From positions 124,001 through 188,000 of the forward strand of contig JAQYVX010000005.1 in assembly GCA_030145305.1 (NCBI GenBank): 64,000 bases of DNA, written 5' to 3'. Numbering within the stretch: the stretch's first letter is position 1; each line of letters starts with the position of its first letter. This document shows, one piece after another, positions 55,163 through 63,299 of this stretch. The position numbers and the translations under genes were made by a program. The notes beneath the pieces are model-generated. The model was not told the origin of the DNA, did not search any database, and was given only the letters and a program-made list of their open reading frames with translations. The DNA is from Halarcobacter sp. (lineage in GTDB: Bacteria > Campylobacterota > Campylobacteria > Campylobacterales > Arcobacteraceae).

Positions 55163-56365
55163 CTATTCTAGAATATTTGCAATCTCTTTTATAGCTTCTT
55201 CATTTTTTAGACTAAATTTAATTTCAATTCTTCTTGAAGCATCTGAATCTTCCTGCCCTGCTTTATTATAAATAGGATCTAAAAAAGATCTCCCACTTGC
55301 AACAATTAGTTTTTTAAGATTCTCTTTATTTTTAAACTCTAAAGATAATAAAAAATCCATAACAGAATAAGCTCTTTTTTGAGAGAGTTCTAAGTTATAT
55401 AAAAAAGCACCTTTTGAGTTTGTATGCCCTTCAATAGTGATTTTATCAATATGTTTATTTATTTCTTTATTTTCTAATATTGTTTTAAAGTAATCATAGA
55501 CAGCATTTTTTAAAGCTTCTTTTGAACTATCTTTTAATTTAAAATCTCCTTCATCAAAAAGAATTTTTGAAGATAATCTTAAGCTTCCATTTTTTGGATC
55601 TATTTGAATATTTTTTCCAAGCTTATTTTTTAAAAGACTAATAACTCTTACTTTTATTCCTGTAAAACTTTTGATTTTTTCTTTTGTAGATTCTAAATCT
55701 CTAGATAGAAGTTTATGCTTTTCTTTCGAGTCTTCTAATTTTTGTGCCATAAATTTTATCTCATCATCCAAAAATTTTCTTTTTTCTTCAAATGATTCTA
55801 TTAAAGCTTTCTTTTCTAAAACCTCTTCTAAAAGTTCATCTAATTTTTTATCTTTATTTTCTGATAAAATCTTCAACTTTTCAATATTATCTAGTAAAAT
55901 AGTTTTTTCTGCTAAAGATTTATTTATCTTTTCTTTATACTCTTCTTCTAATAAAGCTAATTCTTCAATCTTTTTCTCTTTTTCTATTAATTTATTAAGT
56001 GAAGATATATTTTTACTACGTTCATCTTTTAATAGAAGATTTAATTTTTCATTTTCTAAAAGAGATTCTTTTAATACAGTTTTTGTTTTTTGAAAATTAA
56101 TATTACTTTCTTCTAGAGCAATTTCTGTTTTTTCTAAATTACTCACTACATTTTTAATTCGTTCTTCTTTTTCTTTTAGTTCTTTTTTATTTTTTTCTAA
56201 AGCAATTTTTTCTTCTTTTAAAGTAGCTTCTAAAAGTTTTGATTCCCCTTGTAAAAGAGAATATTTAACTATAATTGCTCCAATAAGCAAAATAAATACA
56301 AAAAGCAAACCTGCCATTAAATCAGCATAAGAAATCCAAAAATTGGTAGCATTATCTTTTTTCAT
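55163..56365 (-). CDS. MotB/OmpA-type protein with long periplasmic coiled coil (ZorB-like)
   Basis: 400 residues. One membrane helix near the N-terminus contains the likely proton-carrying aspartate (ISYADLMAGLLFVFILL, D15). About 200 residues of K/E-rich coiled coil follow, then an OmpA-like peptidoglycan-binding domain (about 255-390: ILFDEGDFKL, IEGHTNSKGAFLYNLELSQKRA, SRRIEIKFSL). This is the stator B type of the MotAB/ZorAB family. The coiled coil makes it longer than most MotB or ZorB proteins I know. It begins one base after the A-type gene. Target and cargo are unknown. Confidence 0.88.
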   Translation of the reverse strand: MKKDNATNFWISYADLMAGLLFVFILLIGAIIVKYSLLQGESKLLEATLKEEKIALEKNKKELKEKEERIKNVVSNLEKTEIALEESNINFQKTKTVLKESLLENEKLNLLLKDERSKNISSLNKLIEKEKKIEELALLEEEYKEKINKSLAEKTILLDNIEKLKILSENKDKKLDELLEEVLEKKALIESFEEKRKFLDDEIKFMAQKLEDSKEKHKLLSRDLESTKEKIKSFTGIKVRVISLLKNKLGKNIQIDPKNGSLRLSSKILFDEGDFKLKDSSKEALKNAVYDYFKTILENKEINKHIDKITIEGHTNSKGAFLYNLELSQKRAYSVMDFLLSLEFKNKENLKKLIVASGRSFLDPIYNKAGQEDSDASRRIEIKFSLKNEEAIKEIANILE

Positions 56366-56366
56366 T

Positions 56367-57437
56367 TTATTTACTTTTTATATCATGTTCAATTAAATTT
56401 TTTCCTAAACTTTTTAAATCACTTGAAACAAGTTCAAGAGATGATAAAACAGAATAAGTTTCATTTCTTATGGCTTTTGAATTATTATCTTGTTCATTTA
56501 TAGACTTATCTAAAGCCTCATTTGTTTTTAAAATTGAAGCATGTAAGGAAACAAAATCATCCAAAATACTATTTTGCTTCATTGAAGTAGCTTCAAAAAG
56601 TTTTGCTAAAGTTAGGTAATTTTTACTTAATCTTTGTTCACTATTTTTAAACTCTTCATCAATTTTTTCAATAAGTTCAAGCTTTGCTTTTGCTATAGAA
56701 TCAAGCTTGTATATATATTCAGGAGTAATTACATTTTCAATTTTTTCTAAAAATTTTTCATTTCTTTCTTGATTATCTATAATTTTATATAACTCAACTT
56801 CTTCTTTATTCCATAAATATTGTTTGTATTGATTTTTAATTTCATTTAAGTCATTTTCAATTTTTGTCATACCTCTTTTTTCAAAAAATATCCACCAAAT
56901 TGATAAGAATATTCCATATATAGAAGCATAAAAAGCAGTTCCAACTCCACTTAATAAAATTGTGATTTCATTTTCTAAAGCTGCTTTTGATTCAACAGTA
57001 AAGTTTGGCATGGAAATAGCAATTGCAGTAAAAGTACCTAAAATACCTAGTGTGGGAAAGATAGAAGAGGCAATACTTGAAAAGTTGTCATTTCTTATAT
57101 TATTAATATGCTTTTCAAAAAAAGAGTCTATATTTCCATAGGATTTTTTCTTTCCTGAGATAAGCAATTCATTTTCTAAAAGATAATTATCTACTTCTTT
57201 AACAACATCACTTAAAGAGTTTCTAAAATTAGAAAAAGAATACCAAGCATTATGAGGAATAAAAAACATAAAAATCAATAATATTAAAAAAATAATTATA
57301 ATTGAATGTATTTCAACTTTTAATGGAATAATATTTGTAAAACCTAGAAGTAATAATAAGAATAGTGCCAAAGGAAGGGATAAGATCATTAAAAATCTAG
57401 GGGAATGACTAATCTTTTTTTCATTTAATTCAATCAT
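56367..57437 (-). CDS. MotA/TolQ/ExbB-family proton channel protein (ZorA-like)
   Basis: A TTG at 57449 is in frame, but the GGAG site overlaps it and sits correctly for the ATG at 57437, which I use (356 residues). Membrane helices lie at about 16-34, 42-61, 125-145 and 165-185. The family core includes FPTLGILGTFTAIAISM and LLSGVGTAFYASIYGI, the channel-forming segments of MotA/ExbB. A cytoplasmic helical tail of about 160 residues follows (about 195-356). It pairs with the MotB/OmpA-type gene just downstream. No chemotaxis, flagellar or ZorC/D/E genes are nearby. Confidence 0.88.
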   Translation of the reverse strand: MIELNEKKISHSPRFLMILSLPLALFLLLLLGFTNIIPLKVEIHSIIIIFLILLIFMFFIPHNAWYSFSNFRNSLSDVVKEVDNYLLENELLISGKKKSYGNIDSFFEKHINNIRNDNFSSIASSIFPTLGILGTFTAIAISMPNFTVESKAALENEITILLSGVGTAFYASIYGIFLSIWWIFFEKRGMTKIENDLNEIKNQYKQYLWNKEEVELYKIIDNQERNEKFLEKIENVITPEYIYKLDSIAKAKLELIEKIDEEFKNSEQRLSKNYLTLAKLFEATSMKQNSILDDFVSLHASILKTNEALDKSINEQDNNSKAIRNETYSVLSSLELVSSDLKSLGKNLIEHDIKSK

Positions 57438-57532
57438 GTAAATCTCCAATAAAGAATTTTTACAATTGTATCATAAAAGAGTTACTTAAGAATCCAAAAT
57501 AATTTAGAGATAAGTAACTCTTTTTGATATAT

Positions 57533-58996
57533 TTATTCTGGTCTATAAACTTTTATATTTTGATAATTTTCTGAATCTCTTAAATATTGCGCATGAAGTT
57601 GACTTAAAATACCTTTATCACAATAAAATAAATATTCTTTATCTTGTGGAAGTTTTTTAAATTCTCTTTTTAAAGTATAAAATGGAATTTTAAGTGTTTC
57701 ACAGCAAGTTTCAATACAAGTTTCATCTTGTCTTATATCAATAATTGTATATTTTTTACTTGAAATATCACTTACTGTTTCAATTAGACCAATACTTTGT
57801 ACATCCTGTGCAATTTCGTCCACATTTATTTTTATTGCATTTTCCACAGCTTTATCTAATACAGAATAATCAAACTTCTTTGACTCTTTTTCCATTCTTT
57901 CATATGAACCATGAGAAACAGGATTTTTAGATATAACCCCACAATATTCAGGCATATCCTCAGCAAAATGCTTTGTACCTATATTAGTTGCAATACTAAT
58001 TATTTCAGGTTTATTCATTGTAGCAAGTGGTCTTAAGACCAATTTTCTTGTTGATTGATCAATTAAAGCAAGATTTCTCAAAGTTTGACTTGACACTTGT
58101 GCAACACTTTCACCTGTAACAAGAGCATCAATTTTCATTTCATCGGCAATTCTTTCAGAAGCTTTAAGCATTAATCTTTTCAAAGTTACACCCATATACG
58201 TTTCATGTGTTGATTTAAAAATCTCAGTTACAACATCTTCAAAAGGGATTGAAGTAAAAGTAACTCTATGAGAAGCACCAAATTTATTCCATAAGTATAA
58301 AGCAACTTGTTTTACACCTATTTCATGTGCCATTCCACCTAGATTAAAGAAAATAAAATGTGTTTTCATTCCTCTTTTCATAGTTAGATATGAAGCAACA
58401 GAAGAATCAAATCCACCTGACATCAAAGATAGAATCTCACCTTGTGAACCAAGAGGAAAACCACCTAAGCCTCTATACTTTTTAGTTAAAATACTTAATT
58501 GATTGTGAATTAATTCAATACGAATTGTAACTTCAGCAGTACGCAAATCAACACCTTTTGTATCATTATGCGCTAGCATATATCCACCAATAGTTTGTTC
58601 CATATCAGTTGATTTAAAAGGATGTGTTCCAGAACGTTTTGCCCGTACTACAAAAGTTTTGCCAATAATTTCATTTGACATATGTTCATTAACTATTACT
58701 TTCATTTGTTCCAAAGTATCAATTTTTTCAAATTGTAAAGCTTCTAAAACAAGTTCTATACCAGGAGTGTCCAATAAACGTGTTCTTACTTCAGGAAGTA
58801 CACTCAAAGGACAAGTGACTTCAATCTTATCAAAGAATTTTCTTGTTTTTATATCTTTAGATATTCTACTTAAAAGCTTAAAGATGTTTCCATATAAGTT
58901 TCCTATCATCTGTCTTCTAGCAGCTGTACCTTTTACCATAATTTCTGGGAAAAATTTAACTATTAATTTTTGAGTTTTAACTTCTTCATTACTCAT
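57533..58996 (-). CDS. thiI: tRNA 4-thiouridine synthase with rhodanese domain
   Basis: 487 residues. THUMP domain (about 55-170), ATP-pyrophosphatase domain with the P-loop SGGFDSSVAS, catalytic cysteine in EYCGVIS, and a C-terminal rhodanese domain whose active cysteine lies in FYCDKGILSQ. The long form with the rhodanese domain is that of E. coli and is needed for sulfur transfer to tRNA and thiazole. A cysteine-rich turn DETCIETCCETLK lies just before the last domain. Confidence 0.95.
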   Translation of the reverse strand: MSNEEVKTQKLIVKFFPEIMVKGTAARRQMIGNLYGNIFKLLSRISKDIKTRKFFDKIEVTCPLSVLPEVRTRLLDTPGIELVLEALQFEKIDTLEQMKVIVNEHMSNEIIGKTFVVRAKRSGTHPFKSTDMEQTIGGYMLAHNDTKGVDLRTAEVTIRIELIHNQLSILTKKYRGLGGFPLGSQGEILSLMSGGFDSSVASYLTMKRGMKTHFIFFNLGGMAHEIGVKQVALYLWNKFGASHRVTFTSIPFEDVVTEIFKSTHETYMGVTLKRLMLKASERIADEMKIDALVTGESVAQVSSQTLRNLALIDQSTRKLVLRPLATMNKPEIISIATNIGTKHFAEDMPEYCGVISKNPVSHGSYERMEKESKKFDYSVLDKAVENAIKINVDEIAQDVQSIGLIETVSDISSKKYTIIDIRQDETCIETCCETLKIPFYTLKREFKKLPQDKEYLFYCDKGILSQLHAQYLRDSENYQNIKVYRPE

Positions 58997-59070
58997 TATT
59001 TGTATACCTTATTATTTTAATAAGCGCAATTATAACATACTTTTTTCTTCCAATAATTTTATTACTATAA

Positions 59071-59094
59071 TAAAGCTAGTAAAAACTAGCTTTT
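59071..59094. terminator. Hairpin between the nitroreductase and thiI genes
   Basis: TAAAGCTAGT (59071-59080) pairs with ACTAGCTTTTA (59085-59094, one mismatch at the end) with an AAAA loop, just after the stop of the minus-strand nitroreductase gene. In the minus direction it is followed by TTTATTAT. Confidence 0.55.
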
Positions 59095-59722
59095 ATTTTA
59101 TAAACTCAACTACATCTTCAAATTTTTCTCTTAATTGTGATGATTGTTCATTTACTCTATAACCAAAAGGAAGAACAACAGAAACTTGAAATTTACTAGT
59201 ATCAAGTTCTAATAAGTTTTCTAAGTTTTCTTTTTCAAAACCTTCAACAGGACAAGAATCAATTCCTTTTATAGCTGCTGCTGTCATCATATTTCCAGCT
59301 GCAATATAAGTTTGTCTTGCTGTCCAAGAAAAAATATTTTCATCGCTTGATAAAGTATTTTCTAAGTGTGAAGAATATATTCCTTCATAAAAGTCAAGTT
59401 TTTCTTGAGGCATTTCTCTTCTTGCAAATTTTCTTATAGGTTCACCTGATTGAGGTTTTACATCTTCAATTGCAGCTAATAATATTACTAAATGTGAACA
59501 AGTTGTAATTTGTGGCTGATTCCAACAAAAAGGTCTTACTTTTGCTTTTAATTCTTCATTTGTTATAACTAAAAATTTCCAAGGTTCCATACCAAAAGAC
59601 GAAGGAGATTTTCTTCCAGCTTCTAATATAAAGTTTAATTCTTCTTCATCAATTTTTTTTGTTTCATCAAAAATCTTACAAGCATGTCTAAATTCCATCG
59701 CTTCATTAAATGTTTTATCCAT
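59093..59722 (-). CDS. NfsB-like nitroreductase family oxidoreductase
   Basis: 209 residues, an FMN-dependent NAD(P)H oxidoreductase: RHACKIFDETKKI at the start, RKSPSSFGMEPWKFLV, and ALGxxxxPVEGF-like GIDSCPVEGFEKE near 155-165. It reduces nitro-, quinone or flavin substrates. The third gene of a minus-strand group led by mdaB, it lies 39 bases after the NfsA-like gene and is probably under the divergent HxlR regulator. Confidence 0.9.
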   Translation of the reverse strand: MDKTFNEAMEFRHACKIFDETKKIDEEELNFILEAGRKSPSSFGMEPWKFLVITNEELKAKVRPFCWNQPQITTCSHLVILLAAIEDVKPQSGEPIRKFARREMPQEKLDFYEGIYSSHLENTLSSDENIFSWTARQTYIAAGNMMTAAAIKGIDSCPVEGFEKENLENLLELDTSKFQVSVVLPFGYRVNEQSSQLREKFEDVVEFIK

Positions 59723-59761
59723 ATTATTTCCTTTAAATTAATTTTATATTATACACTTTAT

Positions 59762-60511
59762 TTAATCTTTAAAATCAAAACCTTGGTTCTTATAATTTTC
59801 AGCTATCTTTCTAAAATAGACTCTTTTATAGTAATTTGCAGTTTGTTCACAATAAGATTGTAGATAATTCATATTGTTATCTTCTCTATATTTTTTCATC
59901 TGTTTTTCATATTCTAGTACACCATCTTTTACTTTCTTATCATTATATTTATCTTCAAAAGCAAAACTATTTAGAGGAACTCTTGGTTTTAAAAGAGCAT
60001 CTTTTGCCTCTTTTGTAGCAACTCCAATTGTAGTACCAACTATTGGGAATGTTTTAGCTGGAAGATCTAATATTTCTATCATAGTCTCAGGAGCACTTCT
60101 AACAGCACCAATTGCAGTTGTACCATAACCTAAAGATTCTGCTGATATTTGAATTGCATTTAACATAATTCCAGCATCTACAGCACCTACTAAAACACCT
60201 TCTGCTGATTTATCAATTTGATGTTCTTCTCCTGCTTGTTCAACAGCAAAAATAGTTCTATTAAAATCCACAACAATTGTTATAAATACATCTGCTGTTG
60301 CAACTTGTTCTTGCCCACCACAAAGTTCTGCAATTTGTTTTATTTTTTCTTTATCTCTTGTATATACCAAAGATATTTGTTGTCCATTAATAGAAGTAGG
60401 ACATCTTTGCGCTGTTTTAATAATAAGTTCTAAATCTTCTTCTTTTACACTTTCACCTGTAAATTGTCTAATTGATTTTCTATTACTTAATTGTTCAATA
60501 ACTTGATTCAT
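59762..60511 (-). CDS. NfsA-like nitroreductase family oxidoreductase
   Basis: 249 residues of the NfsA/Frp type, longer than the previous enzyme. Marks are NRKSIRQFTGESV, QRCPTSINGQQISLV, and LGYGTTAIGAVRSAPETM, with a C-terminal arm of about 50 residues typical of the NADPH-specific group. It reduces nitro compounds or quinones by two electrons. It lies between mdaB and the NfsB-like gene, with 15- and 39-base gaps. Confidence 0.9.
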   Translation of the reverse strand: MNQVIEQLSNRKSIRQFTGESVKEEDLELIIKTAQRCPTSINGQQISLVYTRDKEKIKQIAELCGGQEQVATADVFITIVVDFNRTIFAVEQAGEEHQIDKSAEGVLVGAVDAGIMLNAIQISAESLGYGTTAIGAVRSAPETMIEILDLPAKTFPIVGTTIGVATKEAKDALLKPRVPLNSFAFEDKYNDKKVKDGVLEYEKQMKKYREDNNMNYLQSYCEQTANYYKRVYFRKIAENYKNQGFDFKD

Positions 60512-60526
60512 TTATTCTCCTATATT

Positions 60527-61120
60527 TTATAAAAAATTCTTATTTAATACTTTTTCAAATTTTGCTAACTCTGAATTTAAATCTAAATCACCTTTAAAAA
60601 TATCATGACTTGAAAAAGTTTCTAAAGGTTTTGCACCACAAAATTGGAAGGTTTTATGCACAGGGAAATTTGCTTGATCTAAAGTTAAGCCTTCAAAAAA
60701 ACCATCTTTATTATCAAATTCTGTATCTGGGCAATTATATGTAAGACTAATCATATATTTCTTATTAGTCATTAACCCACCACTTCCATATTTTTTAGAA
60801 GTATCTTCTCTACTTCTTCCATCATTTATATATGTAACTTTTCCTGAACCTGCTGAAAAAATCTCATCTATATATTTTTTTGTAATCCAAGGTACTCCCA
60901 TCCAATGAACTGGATATTGAATAAAAATATAATCAGCCCAGTCAAACTTTGCTACTTCATCTTCTATTTCATAGCCCTTTTCTATATGCGTATTTTTAAC
61001 TTCAAAACCATTATCAATAAAATATTTATTTGCAAAATCAATAAAACTATTTGTCAAATTACCCTCAGCAATATTCTCATAATATTGATGTCCATTTAGT
61101 ATAAGTACATTTTTTTTCAT
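60527..61120 (-). CDS. mdaB: MdaB-like NAD(P)H quinone oxidoreductase
   Basis: 197 residues with a flavodoxin-like fold: LILNGHQYYE at the start, FDWADYIFIQYPVHWMGVPWITKKYIDE near 75-100 (the FAD-binding helix turn) and SLTYNCPDTEF. It reduces quinones with NADPH, protecting against oxidative stress. It is first of the three reductase genes and divergent from an HxlR regulator, 124 bases away. Confidence 0.9.
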   Translation of the reverse strand: MKKNVLILNGHQYYENIAEGNLTNSFIDFANKYFIDNGFEVKNTHIEKGYEIEDEVAKFDWADYIFIQYPVHWMGVPWITKKYIDEIFSAGSGKVTYINDGRSREDTSKKYGSGGLMTNKKYMISLTYNCPDTEFDNKDGFFEGLTLDQANFPVHKTFQFCGAKPLETFSSHDIFKGDLDLNSELAKFEKVLNKNFL

Positions 61121-61173
61121 ATTTTATCCTCTTTATTTGCAAGAATTATAATCTTACTAAACTTAATTTATCC

Positions 61174-61195
61174 TTACTTTACTTTAGGTATGTAA
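61174..61195. promoter_or_regulatory. Weak candidate HxlR operator
   Basis: TTAC (61174-61177) and GTAA (61192-61195) bound an imperfect inverted repeat of 22 bases between the divergent mdaB and hxlR genes. Six of nine arm positions match. The -10 element TATAAT of the regulator gene lies downstream at 61218-61223. Confidence 0.25.
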
Positions 61196-61217
61196 TAGAG
61201 TTTTATTTACTTTATGA

Positions 61218-61223
61218 TATAAT
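61218..61223 (+). promoter_or_regulatory. Sigma-70 -10 element for the HxlR gene
   Basis: TATAAT (in TATGATATAAT) lies 21 bases before the ATG at 61245. Confidence 0.45.
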
Positions 61224-61244
61224 TTATTATTAAAGGATTTAATT

Positions 61245-61619
61245 ATGTATTATATAAATGATAAAAAGTATAAATGTACTGTTTCAGTGACCTTAGATAT
61301 TTTTAATGATAGATGGAAACTTGCTATTATTTGGCATTTACTTGATTCAGATAAGAGATTTAAAGAATTACATTCAATTATTAGTCAGATTACACAAAAA
61401 ACTTTGACTATAAAATTGAAAGAATTAGAAGAAAAGAAAATTATAAACAGAGAAATTTTTCCACAAGTTCCTCTTAAAGTAGTCTATTCCTTAACTAATT
61501 CAGGTAAAAAGTTAAGACCTGTCTTAGAAGAAATGTACAAATGGGGAATTACTTATGTAGAAGAGTTTGGCAAAATTACAGAAGAAAATCTTTGTTCAAA
61601 TAATATCTTTGAAAAATAA
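61245..61619 (+). CDS. HxlR-family transcriptional regulator
   Basis: 124 residues, a winged helix with the family core DIFNDRWKLAIIWHLL, RFKELHSIISQITQKTLTIKLKEL and VVYSLTNSGKKLRPVLE. C14 lies in KYKCTVSVTLDI at the position where redox- or electrophile-sensing HxlR proteins keep a reactive cysteine, and a second cysteine lies near the C-terminus (NLCSNN). It is divergent from three flavin reductases that handle quinones and nitro compounds, so it is probably their quinone- or oxidant-responsive regulator. Confidence 0.92.
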   Translation: MYYINDKKYKCTVSVTLDIFNDRWKLAIIWHLLDSDKRFKELHSIISQITQKTLTIKLKELEEKKIINREIFPQVPLKVVYSLTNSGKKLRPVLEEMYKWGITYVEEFGKITEENLCSNNIFEK

Positions 61620-61683
61620 TAAACTTCACGATTTCTAAACATTAAAATAGTATGATGTCACAAATTTATTATTAGGAAAAAAA

Positions 61684-62412
61684 ATGATTAAAATCATAAA
61701 GTCAATTTTTATTGCTTTAGCCTTTGTTAGTTTTGCAAATGCAGCTACAAAAATTTCACAAGATGAAATAAAAGAGATTGAGGCACTTACTTTATTTAAA
61801 GGTGCTCAAGTAACAATAAGTCAAGGTTATGATGCAGGTAGTGTTTATCTTTTAAATGTAAATGTTAGAGGAAAAGCAGATAAAGTTTTTTTAACAAAAG
61901 ATAAAAAATATTTAATTTCAGGGGACGTACTTAGTACAGATAACGGTCAACCTTTAGAAGTTCCTGTTGATTTATCAATTACAAAAGGAAAAGAAGCTTT
62001 AACTTTTGGAAAAGGGAAAGATGAATATATATTATTTACAGATCCTGAATGTCCATATTGTAAAAAGTTTGAATCTTATTTTCATCAAATTGAAGATAAA
62101 GTTAAAATCAAAGTATTTTTCTTCCCTTTAGATTTTCATAAAGATGCAAAAGATATTTCACTATTTATTATGAGTCAAAAATCTTATGAAGATAAAATTA
62201 AAGCAATGACAACTATTACAAAAGATAGTCCTGCTTTTATAAATAGAAAAATTGATGAAAAAGAATTAGCAAAATTAAAAACTAATCTTGAAACTCAAAT
62301 GACAGTTGCTAATGAATTAGGAATTAGAGGAACACCTTCTGTATATGATTCAAAAGGAAATAAAGTTTCATGGGCTGCAATGCTTCAAGGCTATGGTATA
62401 ACGGTTAAGTAA
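61684..62412 (+). CDS. Periplasmic DsbC/DsbG-like disulfide isomerase
   Basis: 242 residues. A signal peptide ends near ANA; an N-terminal dimerisation region (about 22-90) precedes a thioredoxin fold with redox motif CPYC in DPECPYCKKFESYF, near 121, and a cis-proline in RGTPSVYD. Expected to shuffle disulfides or reduce cysteines in the periplasm. It is the only intact DsbC-type protein in the window and sits apart from the cytochrome locus, yet cytochrome maturation may use it. Confidence 0.87.
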   Translation: MIKIIKSIFIALAFVSFANAATKISQDEIKEIEALTLFKGAQVTISQGYDAGSVYLLNVNVRGKADKVFLTKDKKYLISGDVLSTDNGQPLEVPVDLSITKGKEALTFGKGKDEYILFTDPECPYCKKFESYFHQIEDKVKIKVFFFPLDFHKDAKDISLFIMSQKSYEDKIKAMTTITKDSPAFINRKIDEKELAKLKTNLETQMTVANELGIRGTPSVYDSKGNKVSWAAMLQGYGITVK

Positions 62413-62429
62413 CCGTCTACCATAATAAA

Positions 62430-62465
62430 AGAAATCTATATTATTTAATAGAGATATAGATTTCT
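62430..62465. terminator. Convergent terminator hairpin
   Basis: AGAAATCTATA (62430-62440) pairs with TATAGATTTCT (62455-62465) over 11 bases with a 14-base loop. In the minus direction it is followed by TTTTATTATGG. A second small palindrome ACGGTTA-AG-TAACCGT covers 62401-62416 at the end of the DsbC-like gene. Confidence 0.55.
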
Positions 62466-62884
62466 ACAAAATTCTCTTTACTATATTTTTCAAAATCAAT
62501 TGCATAATCTCTCTCATATTTAGGTTCATTTTCAAAATAATCCCAAATTTCTTTCCAAGTTTCGGCAACTATTTCAGGTAATTCGCCCTCTTTTTTAAAT
62601 ACTAAATATCTTTGTTTTTTAATTATCATTGCATTTTTAGGTTTTGTAACTTCTACTGCTATAGTTACTTTATAATCACCATTTACATCAGATTCATAAT
62701 CTGAATAAACTCCATACATATCAAATTTTTTGCTTTTATTAAATGTAGCACCATAAATATTTTTTTCTTCGTAATCTTCCCATAACTTCACTATTTTTGC
62801 AGTTTCAGGATTACTTTCATTTTTATTATTTGTTACAGTACTAAGACCAAATAACATTAAGTTTTCGATTTCTCTTATTATCAT
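62441..62884 (-). CDS. GyrI-like small-molecule-binding domain protein
   Basis: 147 residues matching the effector-binding (GyrI/AraC_E_bind) fold: MYGVYSDYESDVNGDYKVTIAVEV, QRYLVFKKEGELPE, ETWKEIWDYFE and RDYAIDFEKY with an ending EIYISIK. There is no DNA-binding domain, so it is a stand-alone binding protein or toxin/drug sponge. It is 7 bases from the YjdM gene, so both may be co-transcribed. Confidence 0.75.
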   Translation of the reverse strand: MIIREIENLMLFGLSTVTNNKNESNPETAKIVKLWEDYEEKNIYGATFNKSKKFDMYGVYSDYESDVNGDYKVTIAVEVTKPKNAMIIKKQRYLVFKKEGELPEIVAETWKEIWDYFENEPKYERDYAIDFEKYSKENFVEIYISIK

Positions 62885-62891
62885 TTTAATC

Positions 62892-63236
62892 CTATGATTT
62901 TTTTACAAATTCTTGTTTTAGTTTAATAGCACCAACACCAGGAACTTTACAATCTATGTTATGTCCATCATTGCCATCAACTAATCTAATACCTTTAATT
63001 TTTGTACCAACTTTTATACCTGATGAACTTCCTTTTACTTTTAAATCTTTTATAACAGTAACATCATCTCCATCACTTAATAAAGTACCATTTGCGTCTT
63101 TTACAACTAAAGAATCATCTTCTTCCAAAGAAGCATCTTGTGACCATTCATGAGCACATTCTGGACATATATATAAATCTCCATCTTCGTATGTGTATTC
63201 TCCTGCACATTTTGGACAGTTTGGTAATTGCTCCAT
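62892..63236 (-). CDS. yjdM: YjdM/PhnA-type zinc-ribbon protein
   Basis: 114 residues. An N-terminal zinc ribbon (CPKC near 7-10 and CPEC near 24-27) is followed by the conserved [28 protein letters not shown]-type region that defines YjdM, named PhnA in older annotation. The role is unclear despite the old name; there are no phosphonate genes here. The family is often seen near stress or metal genes. Confidence 0.92.
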   Translation of the reverse strand: MEQLPNCPKCAGEYTYEDGDLYICPECAHEWSQDASLEEDDSLVVKDANGTLLSDGDDVTVIKDLKVKGSSSGIKVGTKIKGIRLVDGNDGHNIDCKVPGVGAIKLKQEFVKKS

Positions 63237-63299
63237 TTATTTCCTTTGCTTTTAATTTTGCGGATTATATTATAAATATACTTTTTATCAAATTTTATA

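Noticed and set aside
55671-56093. A 140-residue plus-strand ORF made mostly of S, F and L
   Set aside because: It is the shadow of the K/E-rich coiled coil in the MotB-like gene; low complexity and no start signals.
55163-57437. A complete Zorya anti-phage system
   Set aside because: Only A- and B-type motor components are present; no ZorC, ZorD or ZorE-like gene is adjacent, and the neighbours are thiI and a ybiT-like gene.
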